From Algoriphagus iocasae (GTDB lineage Bacteria > Bacteroidota > Bacteroidia > Cytophagales > Cyclobacteriaceae), in assembly GCF_014206875.1 (NCBI RefSeq), contig NZ_JACIJO010000002.1, positions 1,478,006 to 1,542,005 on the forward strand: DNA of 64,000 nucleotides. Reading direction: 5' to 3'. The position numbers were made by a program, and so were the translations under genes. This document shows positions 36,525 through 45,513 of the stretch, in pieces. The notes beneath the pieces are model-generated. The model was given only the letters and a program-made list of their open reading frames with translations, was not told the origin of the DNA and made no database searches. Each line of letters opens with the position of its first letter. The stretch's first letter is position 1.

Positions 36525-37433
36525 ATGTGCTATTTATTTGAATCGTTCAAAGGCTGGAAGATTTATTGTGAGGAAAAAAATGTAACGCTTCATGATTCTG
36601 TGATTGAATATGAAGTAGAACAAAAGAACGCTGAATCCAATCAAATAAAAGCCGGAATTTTAAATGCCTATCAGGTCATGAAAGATGCGGTGAAAACCGG
36701 TCTTGAAGAAGAAATGACATCACGATCAGGCATGATCAATAATGGAGCTAAAAAGGTCTTTAATCATCCTCTTGCTGTTTTATCTCCTGAATTTCAAAAG
36801 CTGATAGCCCGAGCACTTGCTGCGAAAGAAGTGAATTCCTGTATGGGTAGAGTAGTGGCTGCACCGACTGCTGGTGCTTCAGGTATCTTGCCTGGAACTT
36901 TGGTGACCCTGCAGGAAATCCATGGCTTATCAGATGAAAAGATTGTTGAGGGATTGTTAGTTGGGGCAGGGATAGCTCTGATTATTGAAGAAAAGGCAAG
37001 TTTGGCAGGAGCAGTAGGTGGATGTCAGGCCGAAACAGGATCTGCCGCAGCTATGGCAGCTGGTGCAATGGTTTATTGTTTAGGAGGATACACAGATCAA
37101 GTATTTAATGCTGTGGCTATCACTATCCAATGTATGCTGGGGTTAGTTTGTGATCCTGTTGCTGGTTTGGTAGAGGTGCCTTGTGTAGTAAGGAATGCTT
37201 CGGCTGCTTCTATTGCTTTCAGCTCAACCCAAATAGCATTGGCGGATGTAAGCTCTGTAATACCTGTAGACGAATGCATTGAAGCGATGGGTGAGATCGG
37301 GGCGTCAATGGAAAGCCGATATAAAGAAACTGCTATGGGGGGACTTGCGGCTACTTTGACAGGACAGCAAATTTCGAAGAGGGTTTTAATTCAGGATATC
37401 GAAATTCTTCCTGATGATGAATCAACCGAGTAA
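36525..37433 (+). CDS. sdaAA: L-serine ammonia-lyase, iron-sulfur type, alpha subunit
   Basis: Deaminates L-serine to pyruvate. The 302 residues match the alpha (catalytic) domain only. SCMGRVVAAPTAGASGILPG is the substrate loop, and the [4Fe-4S] cysteines are Cys167 (GGCQAETGSA), Cys209 and Cys220 (VCDPVAGLVEVPCVVRN). The beta domain, fused in E. coli SdaA and encoded next door in Bacillus, is absent here and from the rest of the window. The gene converges on a membrane-protein gene, and their 3' ends overlap by 12 nt. Confidence 0.9.
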   Translation: MCYLFESFKGWKIYCEEKNVTLHDSVIEYEVEQKNAESNQIKAGILNAYQVMKDAVKTGLEEEMTSRSGMINNGAKKVFNHPLAVLSPEFQKLIARALAAKEVNSCMGRVVAAPTAGASGILPGTLVTLQEIHGLSDEKIVEGLLVGAGIALIIEEKASLAGAVGGCQAETGSAAAMAAGAMVYCLGGYTDQVFNAVAITIQCMLGLVCDPVAGLVEVPCVVRNASAASIAFSSTQIALADVSSVIPVDECIEAMGEIGASMESRYKETAMGGLAATLTGQQISKRVLIQDIEILPDDESTE

Positions 37434-37880
37434 TTTTTGAAAAAACGGGATAGTTAAAATCTGATCAATACTCAAACAAAAAATGGTAGCCCAAAAAAGG
37501 CTGCTCAAAAGCATATTTAGATAAATATGCCTTTTTTTTGCCCCAAAGGAAACCATAATCAAAGTTCCACCAATCGGTGTCAGTACAAGCGGAGTTATTG
37601 CAGCTATTCCAACCTGCCCATATTTTTTCCAGACTTTAACAAGAGCCCTGTTTTTCTTAGAGAATATGGGCTTTTTCTTATTGAATCTCAGTTTTAAGTA
37701 GTCTTTGAATTTTGAGCCAATCAGAGTAAAAAGAACAACACTAGTCATCATTCCTGCCACAGTTACGGTAATTGAGCCGACAACACCATATCCTGCAGCA
37801 GACCCCAAAACAGGTCCTGCGATAAATTTGAAAAGGCTTAAAAAATAAATTCCTAGAAATGTAATGAAGGATTCACTCAT
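37422..37880 (-). CDS. Small polytopic membrane protein, function unknown
   Basis: 152 residues with hydrophobic segments near 8-30, 33-52, 85-112 and 122-145, and a basic loop (KLRFNKKKPIFSKKNR) in the middle. The stretch KKYGQVGIAAITPLVLTPIGG resembles COG2426-type small export proteins, but I do not assign a function. Its start overlaps the exchanger gene by 4 nt (ATGA), so it is translated with it. The 3' end overlaps sdaAA from the other side. Confidence 0.65.
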   Translation of the reverse strand: MSESFITFLGIYFLSLFKFIAGPVLGSAAGYGVVGSITVTVAGMMTSVVLFTLIGSKFKDYLKLRFNKKKPIFSKKNRALVKVWKKYGQVGIAAITPLVLTPIGGTLIMVSFGAKKRHIYLNMLLSSLFWATIFCLSIDQILTIPFFQKLLG

Positions 37881-38818
37881 AGTAAGAAATACATATAACT
37901 TCCGTATCCTATTACTAAAATCAGCCCTTCAATAAATGAAATTCTCATTTTGGTTCTCATTAATGGGAATAGAATCAACGTAAATCCGATCATCCACAAA
38001 TAGTCCAGGCTTAAAAATTCACCTGAGACTTCGATTGGCTTGATGATAGCTGTTATCCCAATTATGGAAAGAATATTCATAATGTTGCTTCCCAAAATGT
38101 TTCCAATCGCCATGTCTGTTTTCTTTGCTAGGGCTGCCATGATTGAAGTGATCAATTCAGGAAGACTTGTTCCTATTGCTATGATAGTTACTCCAATTAC
38201 CCTCTCAGAAACGCCAAACTCTCTGGAAATTTTTATGGCATTGTTGACCAAAAGTTCGGAACCAAAATATAGGCCGACAATTCCTCCAAAGAAAAGAGAA
38301 ATTGCCACTAGCCAGCTATAGCCTTTTACATGCTCAACTTCCTCTTCACCTTCTGTATTATCTCCAAGTCCACCTTGTCCTGTATTTCGAAACAAGTAGA
38401 TATTAAATGCGATAAAAAGACCAAAAAGAAGTACTCCTTCCAGAGTTCCGATGATTCCATTATAACTGATAGCATAAAAAAGCAATGTCACCAAAACTGT
38501 AATGAAGTAGTCAAATCTTATGGTGCTTTTTCTAATTAGAATTGGATAGAATAGGCCACTTAATCCTAATACCATTCCAATATTTGCTATGTTGGATCCT
38601 ACCACATTTCCTATCGATATATCGCTGTTGCCTTTTAAAGCGGCATTCACACTTACCAATAGTTCTGGCGCTGATGTACCAAAAGCCACAATAGTCAAAC
38701 CTATCAAACCGGCACTCATTCCTAACTTCACAGCGATTGCAGAGGCACCATCTACTAAAATCTTTCCTCCATAAAGTAAGATTACCAACCCCAATCCTAA
38801 AAGAATATAATCCATCAT
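37877..38818 (-). CDS. Calcium/sodium antiporter, CaCA family (YrbG-like)
   Basis: An inner-membrane exchanger with the two inverted alpha repeats of the family. The first is VAFGTSAPELLVSV plus IGNVVGSNIANIG, the second AIGTSLPELITSI plus IGNILGSNIMNIL; both keep the cation-binding Glu and Asn. It has about ten hydrophobic segments. I chose ATG 38818 (313 residues), 4 nt after the upp stop; an upstream in-frame ATG at 38863 would overlap upp. It lies in a upp-exchanger-membrane protein transcript. Confidence 0.88.
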   Translation of the reverse strand: MMDYILLGLGLVILLYGGKILVDGASAIAVKLGMSAGLIGLTIVAFGTSAPELLVSVNAALKGNSDISIGNVVGSNIANIGMVLGLSGLFYPILIRKSTIRFDYFITVLVTLLFYAISYNGIIGTLEGVLLFGLFIAFNIYLFRNTGQGGLGDNTEGEEEVEHVKGYSWLVAISLFFGGIVGLYFGSELLVNNAIKISREFGVSERVIGVTIIAIGTSLPELITSIMAALAKKTDMAIGNILGSNIMNILSIIGITAIIKPIEVSGEFLSLDYLWMIGFTLILFPLMRTKMRISFIEGLILVIGYGSYMYFLL

Positions 38819-38822
38819 ATGT

Positions 38823-39470
38823 TTAAAGTTTTGGGCCAAAAGCAAGGTCTCCTGCATCTCCAAGCCCCGGAACGATATAGGATAAATGATTTAGTTTTTC
38901 ATCGACTGTGCCCAGCCAAAAAGCAAAAGGTATTTCTTTTAGATTATTCTGGATGTATTCAATTCCTTCTGGGGCTGCAAAGGCAGCTGCAATATGGATC
39001 ATTTTGGGAGTTCCATTAGTCAGGATAGTGTCAATAGTTTTGATAATTGATTTTCCTGTGGCTAGCATTGGATCAGCAATGATGATTGTTTTACCTTCCA
39101 GGGATGGACTAGCTTGGTAGCCTAAATGGATTTGAATATTGCCATCACTTTTTTCTTCACGGAAAGCCCCAATAAATCCACTTTCAGCTTGGTCTATAAT
39201 ATTTAAAAATCCTTGGTAAAAAGGTAGACTTGCTCTTAAAACTGAAATAATGACTGGGTTGGATTCGAAAACTTCAGTTTTTGCAGTTCCCAAAACAGTT
39301 TCTACTTCTATTTTTTTGAAATCAAAAGATTTGGAAATCTCATAAGCCAATAGTTCTCCTAATCTTTCCAAATTTTTGCGGAAACGCATTCTGTCGAGCT
39401 GAATTTGCTTGTCTCGCAATTCAACCAAAAATTGGTTTGCAGCAGATGGGGTGTTCGAAAGGATAAACAT
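38823..39470 (-). CDS. upp: Uracil phosphoribosyltransferase
   Basis: Salvages uracil to UMP with PRPP. The PRPP loop IIIADPMLATGKSI is at about 129-142. The C-terminal uracil-binding YIVPGLGDAGDLAFGP is characteristic. ISVLRASLPFYQGFL occupies the usual LRAG(L) position with Ser instead of Gly. Length is 215. It is the first gene of a three-gene minus-strand unit that continues with a Ca/Na exchanger. Confidence 0.94.
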   Translation of the reverse strand: MFILSNTPSAANQFLVELRDKQIQLDRMRFRKNLERLGELLAYEISKSFDFKKIEVETVLGTAKTEVFESNPVIISVLRASLPFYQGFLNIIDQAESGFIGAFREEKSDGNIQIHLGYQASPSLEGKTIIIADPMLATGKSIIKTIDTILTNGTPKMIHIAAAFAAPEGIEYIQNNLKEIPFAFWLGTVDEKLNHLSYIVPGLGDAGDLAFGPKL

Positions 39471-39482
39471 TTCACGAAGATA

Positions 39483-39519
39483 AAATAAAACCCGGCTCTT
39501 TTGAAACCGGGTTTTATTT
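39483..39519 (-). terminator. Intrinsic terminator of the downstream ompA paralogue
   Basis: A 13-bp stem (39483-39495 with 39507-39519), 11-nt loop, just after the stop of the 39532-40827 gene on the minus strand. The AT-rich stem base continues into further A/T. Confidence 0.85.
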
Positions 39520-39531
39520 GAATTAGAAATC

Positions 39532-40827
39532 TTATTTCACTTCGAAGCTAGTTCGTCTAGCCAATTGGCGGGCATCAGGAGATGATTTATCTACGCTGGT
39601 ATCCTCTCCATACCCTTTGAAAGTTAATTTTGATGCATCTATTCCCGTGGAAATTAGTAAATCATAAACTGCTTTTGCTCGTTTTTCGGATAGTTTGATG
39701 TTATAGTCGTCTGATCCTAACTCATCTGCATATCCTTTAATCTCTAATCCGACTCCTGGATTCTTCTTCAAGAAATTGGCTACATAATTCACAGCCGAGA
39801 CCGAATATCCAATGGGCTTAGCACTGTCAAATGCGAAATAAACATTTACATAGCCCTCGTTAATTGCTTTCTTGAAGAAGTCAACTTCTTGTTTTACTTC
39901 CTGTACTGGGCATCCATTTGTTGATGCTGGCCCAGGTGAGAATGGGCATTTGTCCATATGGTCTGGCGTACCATCTCCATCTGAATCCAATGTCATACCT
40001 TGCGAATTTACTCTTGCTCCCACAGGAGTATTGGGCTCTGTGTCCAAATAATCCGGAACCCCATCTCCATCTGAGTCTTTAAGCATGTCTTTGATACCAT
40101 TGATTTGAGATGCTAATTCCTCTTTGGTAGCATATTTATCTGATTCAATATACCAATCCGCATGAGTATCAGCTGAGCCAAGATAGAAGTTTAGGCCTAT
40201 CGTGCCAGTCCACCAAGTGCCAGGTGCATGAACAAATGGATTTTGTAATGGATCAGCAGGCTGTGTTTTTGCGTTGTACGAATTTCCATCAAACGTATAA
40301 GTTTGTCTACCATTGTAAATCATAGAAATATCACTGGTCAAAGCGATTCTTTCTCCAAGCTTATATTGTCCTGTCAGGCCACCTATGAAATTATAATGAT
40401 AATCCGCTCCATTATTTAATACTGTTTGATCGAAATTCATTCTTCCAAAACCAGCACCAAAATGTCCTAGAAGACCAATTTTCCGGGTAAATGATTCAAA
40501 ATTTAAAATCCTTGCCAAATTGGATACCATTTGAATATCTGCCCGTAAATAATTGGTTTTAAATTCTGGGCTTTCTCCTTTTACTTCAGAGAATGACCCA
40601 AATCCCGCGTCGAATTTCAATCCGAATTTATCATTAAACATATATCGAGTTCCGATATCAAAGTGTCCAATATTTAAGGTGGGGCTAAGGAAACCAGGTG
40701 TTAGGGGAGCCATTGGTTTATTAAAACCAAAATTTGTTTCTAACGACCATTTATTGAATTCAGATTGAGCCAATACAGATGATCCAAGGCTAAAAACAAA
40801 AGAAATAGCCAGCAGAAGTTTTTTCAT
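39532..40827 (-). CDS. OmpA family outer-membrane protein with TSP type 3 repeats (paralogue 1)
   Basis: Links the outer membrane to peptidoglycan. From ATG 40827 the 431 residues start with a signal peptide (MKKLLLAISFVFSLGSSVLAQ), then an eight-strand-type barrel region. Two calcium-binding thrombospondin type 3 motifs (DSDGDGVPDYLD, DSDGDGTPDHMD) follow. The C-terminal OmpA domain has EIKGYADELG and LSEKRAKAVYDLL. The longer frame upstream of 40827 has no family resemblance. It has its own promoter and terminator and is about 120 nt downstream of a close paralogue. Confidence 0.92.
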   Translation of the reverse strand: MKKLLLAISFVFSLGSSVLAQSEFNKWSLETNFGFNKPMAPLTPGFLSPTLNIGHFDIGTRYMFNDKFGLKFDAGFGSFSEVKGESPEFKTNYLRADIQMVSNLARILNFESFTRKIGLLGHFGAGFGRMNFDQTVLNNGADYHYNFIGGLTGQYKLGERIALTSDISMIYNGRQTYTFDGNSYNAKTQPADPLQNPFVHAPGTWWTGTIGLNFYLGSADTHADWYIESDKYATKEELASQINGIKDMLKDSDGDGVPDYLDTEPNTPVGARVNSQGMTLDSDGDGTPDHMDKCPFSPGPASTNGCPVQEVKQEVDFFKKAINEGYVNVYFAFDSAKPIGYSVSAVNYVANFLKKNPGVGLEIKGYADELGSDDYNIKLSEKRAKAVYDLLISTGIDASKLTFKGYGEDTSVDKSSPDARQLARRTSFEVK

Positions 40828-40852
40828 TATTTGTGAAATAAGGGTGTCCCGG

Positions 40853-40884
40853 CAAAAGTAAAAAAAATCGTTCCAATTATTCAA
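40853..40884 (-). promoter_or_regulatory. Bacteroidota-type promoter of ompA paralogue 1
   Basis: The minus strand has TTG (40882-40884), 21 nt, then TACTTTTG (40853-40860). Leader of about 18 nt to the start at 40827. Confidence 0.6.
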
Positions 40885-40903
40885 AAAAATATAGAGCATA
40901 AAA

Positions 40904-40925
40904 AAAGCCCGGAAAACCGGGCTTT
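40904..40925 (-). terminator. Intrinsic terminator of ompA paralogue 2
   Basis: A 9-bp stem (40904-40912 with 40917-40925), AAAA loop, with an A run on the low-coordinate side that reads as U residues on the minus strand. Confidence 0.9.
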
Positions 40926-40948
40926 AAATATGATTTTAAGAGTGTAGC

Positions 40949-42229
40949 TTACTTCACTTCGAAGCTAGCTCTTCTTGCCATTTGTCTTGCATCAGCAGAA
41001 GACTTATCTACACTTGTGTCTTCTCCGTAACCTTTGTAAGAAAGTCTAGAAGCATCAACTCCAGAAGCGATCAATAGATCGTAAACAGCTTTTGCTCTTC
41101 TTTCTGAAAGTTTCATGTTATAATCTTCTGGACCTAATTCGTCAGCATATCCTTTAATTTCTACATTTACTCCTGGATTCTTTTGCATAAAGTTAGCAAC
41201 ATAACTAGCTGCACTTGTAGAATAACCTAGTGGCTTAGCGCTATCAAATGCATAATATACATTTATATATCCGTCGTTGATAGCTTTCTTGAAGAAATCA
41301 ATTTCTTCTTTTACTTCTTCAACAGGGCATCCATTTGTAGATGCTGGACCAGGAAGGAATGGGCACTTATCCATGTGATCAGGAGTACCGTCACCATCAG
41401 AATCCATTGTAGTTCCTTGAGAGTTAACTCTTGCTCCAGCTGGAGTATTAGGCTCTTTATCTAAGTAATCAGGAACACCGTCACCATCAGAATCTTTCAA
41501 CATATCCTTGATTCCGTTGATCTGAGAAGCTAATTCTTCTTTAGTAGCATATTTATCAGCAGCGATATACCAGTCAGCATGCTCTTCAGCTGAACCTAAG
41601 TAGAACTGTAGACCTAAAGTACCAGTCCACCAAACGGCGTTAGCACCATAGAATCCATTGTCAATTTCAGGACGGATTGCAGTAGCACCATCCCAAGTAA
41701 CAGTTTGGCGACCGTTGATAATAGCACTGATGTCACCTACTAAAGCAATGCTTTTACCCAATTTCAATTGAGGAGTAACACCAATGATGAAATTGTAAAC
41801 ATCGTCAGTGAAATCACTGTAAAGATTTTCTTCAGGATTAACATTACCGATACCAGCACCACCGTGAACAAGAAGTCCGATAGATCTAGTAAAGGATTCA
41901 AAATTCATGATTCTACCAGCATTCATTACACCTTGAAGATCAAGTCTGTAATATTTGGTGTTGAATGATGGAGATTCTCCATCAACCTCATTCATGGAGC
42001 CGAAGCCATAATCCAGCTTAAGACCGAATTTTTCATTGAACATGTAACGGGCACCAAAATCAACATGGCCAAAATTAGCTGTTGGTGAAAGGTATCCTCC
42101 AGTTAAAGGAGCCATTGGTTTGTTGACGCCTCCATTGATTTCCAAAGAGAATTTGTCGAATTCTTTCTGGGCATTGGCGCTAAGTGCCAAGGCACCTGCC
42201 ATTAGTGTTGAGAGTATTAATTTTTTCAT
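40949..42229 (-). CDS. OmpA family outer-membrane protein with TSP type 3 repeats (paralogue 2)
   Basis: Same architecture as its neighbour: signal peptide (MKKLILSTLMAGALALSANAQ), barrel region, two TSP3 calcium motifs (DSDGDGVPDYLD, DSDGDGTPDHMD) and an OmpA peptidoglycan-binding domain (EIKGYADELG, LSERRAKAVYDLL). Length is 426. The second halves of the two proteins are almost identical while the barrels and loops differ. A consensus promoter (42277-42306) with a roughly 40-nt leader and a terminator make it an independent, probably highly expressed, unit. Confidence 0.93.
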   Translation of the reverse strand: MKKLILSTLMAGALALSANAQKEFDKFSLEINGGVNKPMAPLTGGYLSPTANFGHVDFGARYMFNEKFGLKLDYGFGSMNEVDGESPSFNTKYYRLDLQGVMNAGRIMNFESFTRSIGLLVHGGAGIGNVNPEENLYSDFTDDVYNFIIGVTPQLKLGKSIALVGDISAIINGRQTVTWDGATAIRPEIDNGFYGANAVWWTGTLGLQFYLGSAEEHADWYIAADKYATKEELASQINGIKDMLKDSDGDGVPDYLDKEPNTPAGARVNSQGTTMDSDGDGTPDHMDKCPFLPGPASTNGCPVEEVKEEIDFFKKAINDGYINVYYAFDSAKPLGYSTSAASYVANFMQKNPGVNVEIKGYADELGPEDYNMKLSERRAKAVYDLLIASGVDASRLSYKGYGEDTSVDKSSADARQMARRASFEVK

Positions 42230-42276
42230 AACAAAAAATTTTTGTTCAAATTTTAAGTGTTTGATTGATGTGATTA

Positions 42277-42306
42277 CAAATTTATAAACTTTTAACTTAC
42301 TGCAAA
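42277..42306 (-). promoter_or_regulatory. Bacteroidota-type promoter of ompA paralogue 2
   Basis: The minus strand has TTTG (42303-42306), 18 nt, then TAAATTTG (42277-42284), a full match including the four-base -33 box. Confidence 0.75.
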
Positions 42307-42401
42307 TCTAGATGAATTATTTAATTCACAATTCCGCTAATCAAATAAATCTAAACAATTTTGCGATCTATTGACAAATAATCAACATAATTAATGCCAA
42401 A

Positions 42402-43310
42402 ATGAAAATTTTGTACGAATTGTTAGAGCTTCAAGGAATATCTGGAGATGAATCAAGGACAGCTAAATATTTATGCGAATATGTCGAAAAACGCAAAAAA
42501 AACTGGAAAGTTGCCCCAGAAATTTTCTTTGGTGAAGAATTTCATGATTGTTTGCTCTTAAAATTCGGTCATCCAACAACCGCAGTTTTTGCACATATTG
42601 ACACAATTGGTTTTATGACTAGGTATAATAACCAGCTAATTTCTGTAGGTGGGCCAGAGGTAATTCCAGGTACATGGTTAGTGGGTGAAGATTCACTTGG
42701 GGCTATAAGATGTAGAATTCAAGGTAATGAAGATGAACTTTTTCATGACTTTCCAAGAGGTATTATTCCTGGTACATGTTTGTCTTTTGAACAAGAAATA
42801 AGAGTAGATGAAGAATATATACAAGCTGCTTATTTAGATAATCGACTTGGTGTATATAATGCATTAAAATTATGTGAAACCCTTGAAAATGGGTGGGTTA
42901 TATTTTCTACATATGAAGAACATGGGGGTGGGAGTATGCCTTTTTTGTTAAGATTCATACAAGAAAATGCCCCTATAAAACATGCTCTTATTTCTGATAT
43001 TACATGGGTGACAGAAGGTGTGAGACACCACGAGGGAGTTGCTATTTCCATAAGAGATAAATTCATTCCCAGAAGGAAATTCATCAATAGGGTTATAGAA
43101 CTGGCAAAGGAAAGTGGAGTGCCGTTTCAGCTAGAAGTAGAAAGTGCAGGGGGGAGTGATGGAAGGGAAATTCAATTTTCTGATTATGCCATTGATTGGT
43201 GTTTTATTGGTGCGCCGGAAGATCATGTACATAGCCCGGATGAAAAAGTTTCCTTGGTGGATTTACAGGCTATGATTGACATGTACCAATACTTAATGAA
43301 AAATCTATAA
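42402..43310 (+). CDS. M42/M20-like zinc aminopeptidase
   Basis: A cytoplasmic dinuclear metallopeptidase, 302 residues, somewhat shorter than most M42 enzymes (about 340-360). Metal and catalytic motifs in order: FAHIDTIG (HxD), AAYLDNRLGVYN (bridging Asp), STYEEHGGGS (catalytic Glu pair), LISDITWV (Asp) and GAPEDHVHSPDEKVS (last His). It is the first gene of a run with hpt and adk, 10 nt before hpt, which may be incidental. Confidence 0.82.
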   Translation: MKILYELLELQGISGDESRTAKYLCEYVEKRKKNWKVAPEIFFGEEFHDCLLLKFGHPTTAVFAHIDTIGFMTRYNNQLISVGGPEVIPGTWLVGEDSLGAIRCRIQGNEDELFHDFPRGIIPGTCLSFEQEIRVDEEYIQAAYLDNRLGVYNALKLCETLENGWVIFSTYEEHGGGSMPFLLRFIQENAPIKHALISDITWVTEGVRHHEGVAISIRDKFIPRRKFINRVIELAKESGVPFQLEVESAGGSDGREIQFSDYAIDWCFIGAPEDHVHSPDEKVSLVDLQAMIDMYQYLMKNL

Positions 43311-43320
43311 TTCAACTTTT

Positions 43321-43857
43321 ATGAAAATTCAGATAAAGGATAAAAATTTCATTCCCTATTTGAGTAGTGTACAATTGCAGGACAGAATTTCTCAGGTTGG
43401 GGCAAAGATCACTCAAGATTTTCATGGAAAGGATTTAGTAGTGATAGGCGTATTGAATGGATCTTTTATGTTTTTGGCAGATTTATGTCGAGTTATTGAC
43501 TTACCTCTGACTTGCTCTTTTGTCAAAATAAGCTCTTATGAAGGGATGGAAAGTGGAGAAAAAATAAAATCACTTATTGGTTTAAAAGAAGATTTGAAAA
43601 ATAAATATGTCCTCATTGTTGAAGACATTGTTGATACCGGAATCAGCATGAAATACATGTTAGAGCAGGTTTATGGCTTAAATCCAGCAAAGGTTTCTAT
43701 CGTAACTTTGTTGTTTAAACCAGAGGCTTTTCGCTTTAATTATCCAATTGATTATGTCTGTTTTGAAATTCCCAATAAATTTGTCGTCGGCTATGGCCTC
43801 GATTATGATGGTTTTGGTAGAAATCTTCCAGATATCTATCAACTTGATACTCCTTAA
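43321..43857 (+). CDS. hpt: Hypoxanthine phosphoribosyltransferase
   Basis: Salvages hypoxanthine or guanine to IMP or GMP. The PRPP loop VLIVEDIVDTGISM is at about 97-110, VLNGSFMFLADL near 44-55 binds pyrophosphate, and VGYGLDYDGFGRNLP at the C-terminus is the family purine-site segment. Length is 178. It is followed after 15 nt by adk, a common purine-metabolism pairing in this phylum. Confidence 0.94.
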   Translation: MKIQIKDKNFIPYLSSVQLQDRISQVGAKITQDFHGKDLVVIGVLNGSFMFLADLCRVIDLPLTCSFVKISSYEGMESGEKIKSLIGLKEDLKNKYVLIVEDIVDTGISMKYMLEQVYGLNPAKVSIVTLLFKPEAFRFNYPIDYVCFEIPNKFVVGYGLDYDGFGRNLPDIYQLDTP

Positions 43858-43872
43858 ATAACAAGATCAGGA

Positions 43873-44445
43873 ATGTATAATATCGTTTTATTTGGCCCTC
43901 CAGGTGCGGGCAAAGGCACTCAAAGTGAAAAATTAATCCAGCAATATGGATTGACTCATCTGTCAACAGGGGATTTGTTCAGAAAGCATCTAGGTGAAGG
44001 AACAGAATTGGGTTTGCTGGCAAAAAAATATATGAATGAAGGACACCTCGTTCCTGACGAAGTGGTCATCAAAATGGTCGAAGAGAAAATCTCTGAAACA
44101 AAAGACTCTAAAGGGTTTATTTTTGATGGATTTCCTCGTACCACAGCCCAAGCTGAAGCTTTGGATGAAATGTTATCTCATCATGACTTGGAAATATCTG
44201 GCATGATTGCTTTGGATGTTCCTCAGGATATACTTCGTGAAAGAATCAAGGAGAGAGGAAAGACTTCTCAGAGAGCAGATGATCAAGATGACGAAAAGAT
44301 CTCTACGAGGATTCAGGTTTATCTGAACGAAACCCTTCCTGTAGCTTCTTACTACGAAAAGCAAGGTAAATTCCAGAATATTAATGGTGTAGGTGAAATA
44401 AATGAAATATTCAATCAGATCACTTCAGTGATTGATAGCTACTGA
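43873..44445 (+). CDS. adk: Adenylate kinase, short-LID type
   Basis: Interconverts ATP+AMP and 2 ADP. The P-loop GPPGAGKGT is at 8-16, THLSTGDLFRKHL is the AMP site, and DGFPRT occurs mid-protein. The LID (RIKERGKTSQRADDQDDEKI) is the short version without zinc cysteines, which explains the 190-residue length. It lies downstream of hpt. Confidence 0.95.
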   Translation: MYNIVLFGPPGAGKGTQSEKLIQQYGLTHLSTGDLFRKHLGEGTELGLLAKKYMNEGHLVPDEVVIKMVEEKISETKDSKGFIFDGFPRTTAQAEALDEMLSHHDLEISGMIALDVPQDILRERIKERGKTSQRADDQDDEKISTRIQVYLNETLPVASYYEKQGKFQNINGVGEINEIFNQITSVIDSY

Positions 44446-44460
44446 TTGGCTTAATTTTCC

Positions 44461-44468
44461 TAATTTTG
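44461..44468 (+). promoter_or_regulatory. -7 box of the obg promoter
   Basis: TAATTTTG followed by CA matches the phylum -7 element. The -33 TTG is not at good spacing. Transcription would begin near 44475, upstream of a terminator-like hairpin, so that hairpin would lie in the obg leader. Confidence 0.5.
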
Positions 44469-44480
44469 CAATCCACATTT

Positions 44481-44507
44481 GGCTAAGCTTCTATGCTTAG
44501 CCTTTTT
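44481..44507 (+). terminator. Terminator-like hairpin between adk and obg
   Basis: An 8-bp stem (44481-44488 with 44495-44502), 6-nt loop, then TTTTT. It may end the adk transcript. Because a -7 box precedes it and the obg start is only 10 nt downstream, it could also act in the obg leader. Confidence 0.8.
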
Positions 44508-44517
44508 ATTTTAAAAG

Positions 44518-45513
44518 ATGGCTGATTCAAATTTCATTGACTACGTAAAATTTTGTTCTCGATCTGGAGCAGGGGGAGCAGGTTCTCTACATTTCAGAAG
44601 AGAAAAGCATGTGCCTAAAGGAGGTCCTGACGGAGGTGATGGTGGTCGAGGTGGTCATATCATCTTAAGGGGAAATTCCCAACATTGGACTTTGCTTCAC
44701 TTGAAATACAAAAAACATGTGATTGCAGAAGCTGGAAAAGGGGGAGAAGGAGGAAGAAGAAAAGGTGCTGATGGGAAAGATATGATTTTGGACGTTCCAT
44801 TAGGGACTGTTGCAAAAGATGCAGAAACTGGTGAAAAACGTTTCGAAATAACCGAAGATGGTCAAGAAGTAATTTTGACCAGAGGAGGTAGAGGAGGATT
44901 AGGGAATGATCATTTTAAAACTTCGACCAATCAGGCGCCGCATTATGCACAGCCAGGGGAAGAAGGGATTGAGGAATGGATCATTTTGGAATTAAAACTT
45001 CTTGCTGACGTCGGTCTAGTTGGATTCCCAAATGCCGGTAAAAGCACTTTGTTATCATCCATTTCAGCAGCAAAACCAGAAATTGGCGATTATCCATTTA
45101 CAACCTTAGTTCCTAATCTCGGAGTAGTTGGCTATAGAGATGACAAATCTTTTGTCATGGCAGATATCCCAGGGATTATCGAAGGTGCAGCAGAAGGAAA
45201 AGGTTTAGGGATTCGCTTTTTGAGGCATATCGAGAGAAATTCAATTCTTTTATTTATGGTGCCGGCTGATGCTCCATCCATCAAAGAGCAGTACTCAATA
45301 TTATTGGGTGAACTGGAAAAATACAATCCGGAATTGCTGGATAAGCAGCGATTGCTAGCGGTTTCTAAAGTGGATATGTTAGATGAGGAACTGATGAAAG
45401 AAATGGAGTCGGATTTGCCTGAAGGCATCCCTCATGTTTTCATTTCTTCTGTCAGTCAATTTAACCTCGATAAACTGAAGGATTTAATTTGGCAGGCGAT
45501 CCATCAAGATTAA
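44518..45513 (+). CDS. obg: GTPase Obg/CgtA
   Basis: An essential GTPase of 50S ribosome assembly and stress control. The N-terminal Obg fold is glycine-rich ([11 protein letters not shown] and [14 protein letters not shown]). The G domain has GFPNAGKST (G1), DIPGIIEGA (G3) and SKVDM (G4). The 331 residues lack the extra C-terminal tail found in longer homologues, which is usual here. It is 2 nt ahead of the open frame that contains grpE. Confidence 0.95.
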   Translation: MADSNFIDYVKFCSRSGAGGAGSLHFRREKHVPKGGPDGGDGGRGGHIILRGNSQHWTLLHLKYKKHVIAEAGKGGEGGRRKGADGKDMILDVPLGTVAKDAETGEKRFEITEDGQEVILTRGGRGGLGNDHFKTSTNQAPHYAQPGEEGIEEWIILELKLLADVGLVGFPNAGKSTLLSSISAAKPEIGDYPFTTLVPNLGVVGYRDDKSFVMADIPGIIEGAAEGKGLGIRFLRHIERNSILLFMVPADAPSIKEQYSILLGELEKYNPELLDKQRLLAVSKVDMLDEELMKEMESDLPEGIPHVFISSVSQFNLDKLKDLIWQAIHQD

